15,101 bases of DNA from Clostridium sp. UBA6640 (GTDB lineage Bacteria; Bacillota; Clostridia; Clostridiales; Clostridiaceae), in NCBI RefSeq assembly GCF_002455975.1, contig NZ_DKLM01000111.1, forward strand, positions 6,815-21,915, given 5' to 3'. Every line of letters begins with the position of its first letter. The first letter of the stretch is position 1. Under the pieces are notes generated by a model that saw only the letters and a program-made list of their open reading frames with translations, was not told where the DNA came from and made no database searches. A program made the translations under genes and the position numbers. Positions 8,125 through 13,241 of the stretch are shown in pieces.

Positions 8125-8198
8125 ACCACATTCGAAAAGATCATAGTATTTTATGGTTTTTACAAATATCAAATACTGCATTGAAAGGATGTGAAAAC

Positions 8199-8861
8199 AT
8201 GAAAAAATTAATCTGTGCAAAAGATATTGAAGCAGTAATATTAAAGGGTGAAAAGACACTTTATGTAGATGGCAGTGAAATAATTACACCATCAGCTCAA
8301 GATCTTGCAAAAAATAATGGAATAGTGTTTACAGCAGAAGCTCCTGCACCTAAAGTACAGGATTTAGGAGTTAACAAAACTCCAAGCATAGATGGTATGG
8401 ACAGTGAAATGTTACTTGATTTCTTTAGAAAAATGATGGACAAAGGTCTTTTAGAAGAAATGCTACAATGCTTAAAGCAAAAGAATCTTCCATTTGAAGC
8501 AGAATGTGACCCTAACGGACTTAAAGTTGTTAGAGGAAACACAGTAAAAATGGATGTATTTGATACTGGTAATCCAAATGCAAAAGCTTATTTCCAAGAA
8601 TTAGTAAGTAAAAAAGAATCAAAAATGAGTGCTGGATTTTTAGTTATTGAGAATTCAAAATTTGATTGGGAATTAACTTACGAAGAGATTGATTATGTTA
8701 TTGAGGGAACCTTAACAGTTGAAATCAATGGAAAGACATATACAGCTTATCCTGGAGATGTGCTATTTGTACCATCAGGTTCTAAAGTGGTTTGGGGTTC
8801 ACCAGATAAAGCTAGGGTATTTTACACTACATATCCAGCAAACTGGGCAGATCTTTTATAA
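8199..8861 (+). CDS. eutQ: EutQ-like cupin protein
   Basis: This 220-residue protein has an EutQ-like N-terminal segment (ITPSAQDLAKNNGIVF, residues 29-44). A strongly amphipathic helix at about 69-93 (MLLDFFRKMM ... LEEMLQCLKQ) may dock it to the shell. A C-terminal cupin barrel follows (YEEIDYVIEGTLTVEINGKTY at 161-181, then YPGDVLFVPSGS). EutQ of Salmonella has been reported to have acetate kinase activity and to be needed for compartment function; that would fit acetyl phosphate from PduL, but activity here is inferred. A TTG at 8181 is in frame, but AAAGGA at 8184-8189 lies 9 nt before the ATG at 8199, which is preferred. Confidence 0.9.
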   Translation: MKKLICAKDIEAVILKGEKTLYVDGSEIITPSAQDLAKNNGIVFTAEAPAPKVQDLGVNKTPSIDGMDSEMLLDFFRKMMDKGLLEEMLQCLKQKNLPFEAECDPNGLKVVRGNTVKMDVFDTGNPNAKAYFQELVSKKESKMSAGFLVIENSKFDWELTYEEIDYVIEGTLTVEINGKTYTAYPGDVLFVPSGSKVVWGSPDKARVFYTTYPANWADLL

Positions 8862-8881
8862 AAGTTTAGGAGGATTAGCCT

Positions 8882-9637
8882 ATGAAAGCACTTGGTTTAA
8901 TAGAAACAAAAGGATTACTTGCAGCTGTTGAAGCAGCTGATACAATGGTGAAATCTGCAGATGTAAGTATTATTGAAAAAACTTATGTAGGTGGAGGGCT
9001 TGTTACAATTTTAGTTACAGGTGATGTAGGTGCAGTAACAGCATCTATAGAAGCTGGAGTAGCAGCTGTTAAAAAACTTGATGAAGAATTTTTAGTTTCG
9101 AATCATGTAATTCCGCGTCCTCATGAGGAAGTGGAAAGCATAATTGGACCTAATACTCCACCAGAAGTTTTAGAAGTTCCATCATCTAATGAAGAATTAG
9201 AAGAAGTAGAACAAGCCAAAGAAATAGAAAAAGAAGTAGAAGTAGAAGAACAAACTGAAAAATTAGAAGAAACAGAAGATGTAAAAGACGCAGAACAAGT
9301 TGAAGAAGTGAAAGAAGTAGAAGATGCAAAAAAGAAAGAAGAAGTATATGTAGTAGAAGCTGAAGATGAGATCAGAGAAGATCAAGATGTTTTGGAAATG
9401 GATTTAGATAAACTGCATAAGCTAGACTTAGAGAATTTGCATAAAGATGATGTAGATAATCTAGTAAATAAAAATGGTATAGAACAAACCCTTTTGATAC
9501 TAGGTAAGTTAAAAGTTGTTAAGCTTAGAAATTTAGCTCGTGAATATAAAGATTTTGGAATTACAGGTAGAGCTACCTCAAAGGCAGGTAAGAATACACT
9601 AATTACTAAATTTAAATTATATTACGAGAAAAACTAG
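8882..9637 (+). CDS. BMC-H shell protein with long acidic tail and SAP/Rho_N-like C-terminus
   Basis: Residues 1-87 are a standard BMC-H hexamer domain (MKALGLIETKGLLAAVEAAD, pore loop VGGGL at 36-40, NHVIPRPHEEVE). Residues about 88-175 are a Glu/Lys/Val-rich, strongly acidic low-complexity linker. Residues 176-210 are helical (LHKLDLENLHKDDVDNL). The basic C-terminus (211-251, KLRNLAREYKDFGITG ... KNTLITKF) has the helix-extended-helix pattern of SAP/Rho N-terminal nucleic-acid-binding modules. At 251 residues it is far longer than a plain BMC-H (about 95). The tail could face the lumen or the cytoplasm and bind cargo, nucleic acid or other compartments; none of this is shown by sequence. 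AGGAGG (8868-8873) lies 8 nt upstream. Confidence 0.9.
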   Translation: MKALGLIETKGLLAAVEAADTMVKSADVSIIEKTYVGGGLVTILVTGDVGAVTASIEAGVAAVKKLDEEFLVSNHVIPRPHEEVESIIGPNTPPEVLEVPSSNEELEEVEQAKEIEKEVEVEEQTEKLEETEDVKDAEQVEEVKEVEDAKKKEEVYVVEAEDEIREDQDVLEMDLDKLHKLDLENLHKDDVDNLVNKNGIEQTLLILGKLKVVKLRNLAREYKDFGITGRATSKAGKNTLITKFKLYYEKN

Positions 9638-9669
9638 CTAATACGGTTGATGAAAGGAAGTAATGAATA

Positions 9670-11256
9670 ATGGAAAACTTTGATAAAGATTTACGTTCAA
9701 TACAAGAAGCAAGAAATCTTGCTAGACTTGGAAAAATAGCAGCTGATAAAATTGCTGATTATACCGAGGAGCAAATTGATAAAATTTTGGGTAATATGGT
9801 TAGAGTAGCAGAAGAAAATGCAGTTTGCTTAGCACAAATGGCAGTTGAAGAGACAGGTTTTGGTAAAGCTGAAGATAAAACTTTCAAAAACCATTTAGCA
9901 TCTACTATATTATATGATTCAATTAAAGACATGAAAACTATAGGTATAATTAGAGAAGATGAGGTAAACAAGACTATAGAGATTGCTGAGCCAGTTGGCT
10001 TAGTTATGGGTATAGTACCTTCAACAAACCCAACTTCTACTGCAATATTTAAATCTATGATTTCAATTAAATCTCGTAATGCTATAGTGTTCTCACCACA
10101 TCCATCTGCTGCAAAATGTACAATTAAAGCAGTTGAATTAATGAGAGATGCAGCTATTGAAGCTGGAGCACCAGAAAACATTATAAGTGCTGTAACTATT
10201 CCAACAATTGGAGCTACAAATGAATTAATGAAAAGCAAAGACGTTGCTATAATAATAGCTACAGGTGGTCCAGGAATGGTTAAAGCTGCTTACAGCTCAG
10301 GAAAGCCAGCTCTTGGAGTTGGAGCAGGAAACTCTCCAGCATACATTGAAAGAACTGCTAACGTAGAGAAAGCTGTTAGAAACATTATTGCAAGTAAGAC
10401 ATTTGACTTTGGTACAATTTGTGCTTCAGAACAATCAATAATCTGCGAAGAATGCAATTATGATGTAGTTGTTCAAGAGTTCAAAAAGCAAGGCGGATAT
10501 TTCATGACAGAAGAAGAAACTAATAAAGTTTGTGAGCTGTTATTTAAGAATGGACATGCTATGAATGCTAAATTCGTTGGAAGAAGTCCACAAGTTATTG
10601 CAAATGCTGCAGGATTTACAGTTCCATCAGAAACTAAAGTACTTATAGGAAAACAAAATGGAGTAGGTCAAGGTAACCCATTATCTTTTGAAAAACTTAC
10701 AACAGTTCTTGCATTCTATACAGTAAAAGATGCTCATGAAGCATGCGAATTAAGTATTGAATTACTTCAAAACGGAATTGGTCATACAATGAGCATACAT
10801 ACAGAAGATAGAGATGTAGTTATGAAGTTTGCTAAAAAACCAGCTTCTCGTATTCTTGTTAATACTGGTGGATCTCAAGGTGGAACAGGTGCAAGTACAG
10901 GTCTTAATCCTTCATTTACTTTAGGTTGTGGTACATGGGGAGGAAGCTCAGTATCTGAGAACGTTACTCCAGAGCACCTTATAAACATAAAAAGAGTTGC
11001 TTATGGTATAAAAGATTGTGCAACATTAGCATCTAATGATCCAACTTTCAACCGTATAAAAACTGCTGAAAATTGCCATGCAGTACAAAATCAATTTATG
11101 AATATGAGCCCAGCTCAAATTGCAGCGGCAGCAGAAGTTTTAAATAAAGTTAATGATACTGCTAAATGCACTGACACTTGTACTGAAGGTGCAAAAAATG
11201 AAGAACTTTTAGATTTAGTTAACCAAATAGTTGCTGCTATGAAGGGGGCAAACTAA
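9670..11256 (+). CDS. cutF: CoA-acylating acetaldehyde dehydrogenase (active copy)
   Basis: This 528-residue enzyme of the EutE/PduP type oxidises acetaldehyde from CutC to acetyl-CoA with NAD+ and CoA in the compartment lumen. The catalytic Cys251 lies in FGTICASEQS; IVPSTNP (115-121) and the nucleotide-contact ATGGPGMVKAAYSSGKP (from 197) are intact. EKLTTVLAFY carries the conserved Glu. Beyond the catalytic core, residues about 475-528 form a linker ending in an amphipathic helix (NEELLDLVNQIVAAMK), a probable C-terminal encapsulation peptide as in other glycyl-radical loci. AAAGGAAG (9653-9660) precedes the ATG by 9 nt. Its stop overlaps the pduL start by one base. The symbol follows use in choline clusters and could differ by naming scheme. 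Confidence 0.93.
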   Translation: MENFDKDLRSIQEARNLARLGKIAADKIADYTEEQIDKILGNMVRVAEENAVCLAQMAVEETGFGKAEDKTFKNHLASTILYDSIKDMKTIGIIREDEVNKTIEIAEPVGLVMGIVPSTNPTSTAIFKSMISIKSRNAIVFSPHPSAAKCTIKAVELMRDAAIEAGAPENIISAVTIPTIGATNELMKSKDVAIIIATGGPGMVKAAYSSGKPALGVGAGNSPAYIERTANVEKAVRNIIASKTFDFGTICASEQSIICEECNYDVVVQEFKKQGGYFMTEEETNKVCELLFKNGHAMNAKFVGRSPQVIANAAGFTVPSETKVLIGKQNGVGQGNPLSFEKLTTVLAFYTVKDAHEACELSIELLQNGIGHTMSIHTEDRDVVMKFAKKPASRILVNTGGSQGGTGASTGLNPSFTLGCGTWGGSSVSENVTPEHLINIKRVAYGIKDCATLASNDPTFNRIKTAENCHAVQNQFMNMSPAQIAAAAEVLNKVNDTAKCTDTCTEGAKNEELLDLVNQIVAAMKGAN

Positions 11257-11906
11257 TGCAAAATTGCGAAGAGATATTAAGAGTTTTACTAGAAGCCATT
11301 AAAAGCAACGAGGCCAATAATGGAGTTCAGAAAAATTCATCTGAGATTCCAGTAGGAATTTCTAATAGACATGTACATCTTTCACAAAAGGATTTAGAGA
11401 GCCTTTTCGGTAAAGGTTATGAGCTTACTAAGCTTAAAGACCTATCTCAACCTGGACAATATGCTTGTAAGGAAGTTGTAACAATTTGCGGACCAAAAGG
11501 TGCAATTGAAAAAGTTAGAATACTTGGTCCTGTAAGAAGCAATACTCAAATTGAAGTTTTAGCTGGAGATTGCGTTAAACTTGGAGTAGCATCACATGTA
11601 AAATTATCTGGAGATTTAAATGGAACACCTGGAATCACAGTAGTTGGACCAAAAGGTTCTGTTCAAATTGAAGAAGGATTAATGGCTGCACAAAGACACA
11701 TTCACATGTCACTTGAAGATGCTAAAAATCTAGGAGTACATGACGGCGAAATAGTATCAATAAAAGTTGAAGGTTTAAGAGGCGGAGTATATAGCAACGT
11801 GGCTATTAGAGCTAACAATTCTTCACAACTTGAGTGTCACCTTGATATTGAAGAAGCTAATGCAATGAGCATTAACTCAAAATCAAAAGTAACAATAGTT
11901 AAATAA
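11256..11906 (+). CDS. pduL: Phosphate propanoyl/acetyltransferase, PduL type
   Basis: A 216-residue phosphotransacylase of the PduL family, which converts acetyl-CoA to acetyl phosphate and frees CoA for reuse inside the compartment. Metal-binding histidines are in VGISNRHVHLS (about residues 33-43) and in the second-half QRHIHMS. The two half-repeats with the connecting GPKGxIEKVRILGPVRSNTQIE element are characteristic. Residues 1-17 (CEEILRVLLEAIKS) form an amphipathic helix followed by a Ser/Asn-rich linker, a typical N-terminal encapsulation peptide; cytosolic PduL forms lack it. The ATG overlaps the preceding stop (TAATG). In choline clusters this gene is also called cutH. Confidence 0.95.
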   Translation: MQNCEEILRVLLEAIKSNEANNGVQKNSSEIPVGISNRHVHLSQKDLESLFGKGYELTKLKDLSQPGQYACKEVVTICGPKGAIEKVRILGPVRSNTQIEVLAGDCVKLGVASHVKLSGDLNGTPGITVVGPKGSVQIEEGLMAAQRHIHMSLEDAKNLGVHDGEIVSIKVEGLRGGVYSNVAIRANNSSQLECHLDIEEANAMSINSKSKVTIVK

Positions 11907-11930
11907 TAGTTTGTAAATAAAAAAACATTT

Positions 11931-12235
11931 AGGAGGATTTTAATATGAAACAAGATGCATTAGGAATGATAGAAACAAAAGGATTAATAGGAGCAATAGA
12001 AGCTGCAGACGCTATGGTTAAAGCTGCAAATGTATATTTAATAGGTAAAGAATATGTTGGAGGCGGACTTGTAACTGTTATGGTTAGAGGTGATGTTGGA
12101 GCTGTTAAAGCTGCTACAGACGCTGGTGCTGCTGCTGCACAACGTGTTGGAGAATTAATATCAGTTCACGTAATTCCAAGACCACATACTGAGGTTGAAG
12201 TAATTCTTCCAGCATCTAAATAAGCTGTAAAATAA
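11931..12235 (+). repeat. Tandem duplication unit, copy 1
   Basis: 305 bases from the ribosome binding site AGGAGGATTTTAAT to the ancestral stop codon. The unit is repeated at 12437..12741 with the same length and about 96% identity in the coding part. The spacers share ATAACATAATAAAAAAC at about 12412 and 12757, which shows that the duplication included flanking DNA. Confidence 0.85.
11945..12223 (+). CDS. eutM: BMC-H shell protein, EutM type, copy 1 (four residues shorter)
   Basis: A 92-residue major shell hexamer protein (ALGMIETKGLIGAIEAADAM, pore loop VGGGL at 38-42, MVRGDVGAVKAATDAGAAAA, SVHVIPRPH). It differs from the copy at 12451..12741 at about eleven bases and in one internal residue (Thr82 versus Gly). 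The codon that is GAA (Glu) in copy 2 is TAA here (12221-12223), and the following bases still read Ala-Val-Lys-stop, so the last four residues EAVK were lost through a recent nonsense change. The protein should still fold because the BMC domain is complete. AGGAGG at 11931-11936 is 8 nt upstream. Confidence 0.94.
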   Translation: MKQDALGMIETKGLIGAIEAADAMVKAANVYLIGKEYVGGGLVTVMVRGDVGAVKAATDAGAAAAQRVGELISVHVIPRPHTEVEVILPASK

Positions 12236-12242
12236 GACTTTA

Positions 12243-12401
12243 GGTATCTGAAATAAAATAACTAGTCAAAGATGCGACGGCTATTTTATGTCAGACAAGG
12301 AAACAGGTTTCGCTCATAGTTTAAGCTATGAGTGAGTTCTGTTGACGCAGTATGATGGAAAATAGACTAGTATACTGACAAGTCATTTTTTTGAAGATGC
12401 C
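12243..12401 (+). repeat. MITE-like fold-back element, copy 2
   Basis: This 159-nt element is related to 7388..7544 in inverted orientation. Terminal inverted repeats of about 25 nt begin GGTATCTGAAATAAAA and, from the other end, GGCATCTTCAAAAAAA. Inner complementary blocks are ACTAGTC/GACTAGT and CTATTTT/AAAATAG. The apical hairpin CGCTCATAG (12311-12319) with CTATGAGTG (12326-12334) has one G-U pair. No coding capacity. It sits in the spacer between the two EutM-type genes. The matching spacer after the second gene lacks it, which supports insertion after the duplication. No exact target-site duplication is visible. The parent transposon cannot be named from this window. Confidence 0.77.
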
Positions 12402-12436
12402 TCAATTAAGGCATAACATAATAAAAAACACTAATT

Positions 12437-12741
12437 AGGAGGATTTTAATATGAAACAAGATGCATTAGGAATGATAGAAACAAAAGGATTAATCGGAGC
12501 AATAGAAGCTGCAGATGCAATGGTTAAAGCTGCAAATGTATATTTAATAGGTAAAGAATATGTTGGAGGCGGACTTGTAACTGTTATGGTTAGAGGTGAC
12601 GTTGGAGCTGTTAAAGCTGCTACAGACGCTGGTGCTGCCGCTGCACAACGTGTTGGAGAATTAATATCAGTTCACGTAATTCCAAGACCACACGGTGAAG
12701 TTGAAGTAATTCTTCCAGCATCTAAAGAAGCTGTAAAATAG
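12437..12741 (+). repeat. Tandem duplication unit, copy 2
   Basis: Second copy of the 305-base unit (see 11931..12235), carrying the full-length EutM-type gene and the same ribosome binding site (AGGAGG 12437-12442). Confidence 0.85.
12451..12741 (+). CDS. eutM: BMC-H shell protein, EutM type, copy 2 (full length)
   Basis: A 96-residue EutM-type hexamer subunit, apart from Thr82Gly identical in protein sequence to copy 1 until the C-terminus, where it keeps EAVK. Third codon positions differ at several sites (for example ATC/ATA, GCC/GCT), so the two copies have had some time to diverge under purifying selection. Having two such genes with strong ribosome binding sites fits a need for large amounts of the main facet protein. 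It is the last gene of the operon: a strong intrinsic terminator starts 30 nt after its stop. Confidence 0.95.
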   Translation: MKQDALGMIETKGLIGAIEAADAMVKAANVYLIGKEYVGGGLVTVMVRGDVGAVKAATDAGAAAAQRVGELISVHVIPRPHGEVEVILPASKEAVK

Positions 12742-12770
12742 ATTCGTGATTAGAGAATAACATAATAAAA

Positions 12771-12802
12771 AACGCCGCTAAAGATAATTTAGCGGTGTTT
12801 TT
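12771..12802 (+). terminator. Intrinsic terminator of the choline microcompartment operon
   Basis: AACGCCGCTAAA (12771-12782), loop GATAA, and TTTAGCGGTGTT (12788-12799) form a 12-bp stem with one G-U pair, followed by a T-run. A-rich bases before the stem pair with the T-tract, so it might also work in reverse. Confidence 0.93.
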
Positions 12803-12881
12803 ACTTATGAAAAAGTTTGTTTTAGTTAAAGTAAATATGTTAAAGAATAAATTTTATTTTTATATTATTTTTTAAATTATA

Positions 12882-12910
12882 TTGACATTATTAGAGTGGC
12901 ATGATATCAT
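12882..12910 (+). promoter_or_regulatory. Sigma-A promoter for the transporter unit
   Basis: TTGACA (12882-12887) and TATCAT (12905-12910) are separated by exactly 17 nt. A very A/T-rich tract (12850-12880) lies upstream and may act as an UP element. Transcription would start near 12917, just before the leader-peptide ribosome binding site. Confidence 0.88.
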
Positions 12911-12939
12911 AACATAAAATTAACAAGAGGAGGATTATT

Positions 12940-13008
12940 ATGAATATTAAAATAAATATATCTGTTTCAAAATTGAATAATCTACTCTTATTAGCTAACT
13001 TAAGATAG
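12940..13008 (+). CDS. Leucine-rich leader peptide (22 codons)
   Basis: A short reading frame with AGAGGAGG (12926-12933) 6 nt before its ATG, stopping at TAG 13006-13008. The peptide is MNIKINISVSKLNNLLLLAN followed by LR. Six of 22 residues are Leu, including four in a row at codons 15-18 (CTA CTC TTA TTA, 12982-12993). The block NNLLLLAN recalls the LLLLN of the E. coli leucine operon leader, probably by convergence. CTC and CTA should be uncommon codons in such AT-rich DNA, which would sharpen stalling when charged tRNA-Leu is short. It lies between a strong promoter and an RNA with alternative pairings and terminators, so its likely job is to sense translation, not to make a functional peptide. 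Confidence 0.75.
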   Translation: MNIKINISVSKLNNLLLLANLR

Positions 13009-13108
13009 CGGTTGCATATATAGATACGTTACATACTACTATAGATGCAATCGCCAAAACAGGCGTTTTGCATCTATGGTGGCTAATTATTTGTGTTGAA
13101 ATAAATGG

Positions 13109-13138
13109 AGTCCCATAGATAAACTATGGGACTTTTTT
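13109..13138 (+). terminator. First attenuator terminator
   Basis: GTCCCATAG (13110-13118), loop ATAAA, and CTATGGGAC (13124-13132) form a perfect 9-bp stem followed by six T. It lies about 100 nt upstream of the transporter start, so it must be bypassed for expression from the promoter at 12882. Confidence 0.92.
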
Positions 13139-13150
13139 GATATCCTAGGT

Positions 13151-13186
13151 AAAAAAGTCTCATAGTATAAACTGTGGGGCTTTTTT
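13151..13186 (+). terminator. Second attenuator terminator, divergent copy of the first
   Basis: GTCTCATAG (13157-13165), loop TATAAA, and CTGTGGGGC (13172-13180) form 9 bp with three G-U pairs, with six A before and six T after. It resembles the first terminator in sequence (GTCyCATAG ... CTrTGGGrC), so the two probably arose by local duplication. Confidence 0.88.
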
Positions 13187-13241
13187 ATTTATAAATATCA
13201 ATGTTTGGAACATTCAGATAAAGTGTTTAGGAGGAATAGAA

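Larger units (their letters stand above)
13010..13186 (+). promoter_or_regulatory. Seven-segment attenuator with alternative pairings
   Basis: Segments in order: 1 (13010-13023), 2 (13039-13052, within the wider arm 13039-13055), 3 (13062-13079), 4 (13110-13120), 5 (13124-13132), 6 (13157-13165), 7 (13172-13180). Termination fold: 2:3 (CTATAGATGCAA with TTGCATCTATGG plus CGCC/GGCG), 4:5 (first terminator) and 6:7 (second terminator). Readthrough fold: 1:2 (14 positions, one mismatch, one G-U), 3:4 (ATCTATGG with CCATAGAT, 8 bp) and 5:6 (CTATGGGAC with GTCTCATAG, 9 bp, one G-U). A ribosome stalled at the Leu codons leaves segment 1 free, giving readthrough. A ribosome at the leader stop covers segment 1, giving termination. 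All pairings are read from the sequence; the mechanism is inferred. No T-box consensus is present. Confidence 0.72.

Noticed and set aside
8125..8198. Weak inverted repeats (AGTATTT ... AAATACT; ATCATA/TATGGT with T-run) between the EutN-like and EutQ-like genes
   Set aside because: Stems are only 6-7 bp of A/T pairs and expected by chance in such DNA; not called as a terminator.
8719..8931. A 70-residue plus-strand frame overlapping the EutQ-like and tailed shell-protein genes
   Set aside because: It lies in another frame across the 3' end of one well-supported gene and the start of the next; the composition is unlike a protein.
9759..10238. A 159-residue minus-strand frame inside the active aldehyde dehydrogenase gene
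   Set aside because: Antisense shadow of a strongly conserved coding region with no ribosome binding site of note; other minus-strand frames were rejected for the same reason.
13010..13186. T-box leader for the transporter
   Set aside because: The conserved T-box antiterminator sequence is absent, while a well-initiated leader peptide is present.
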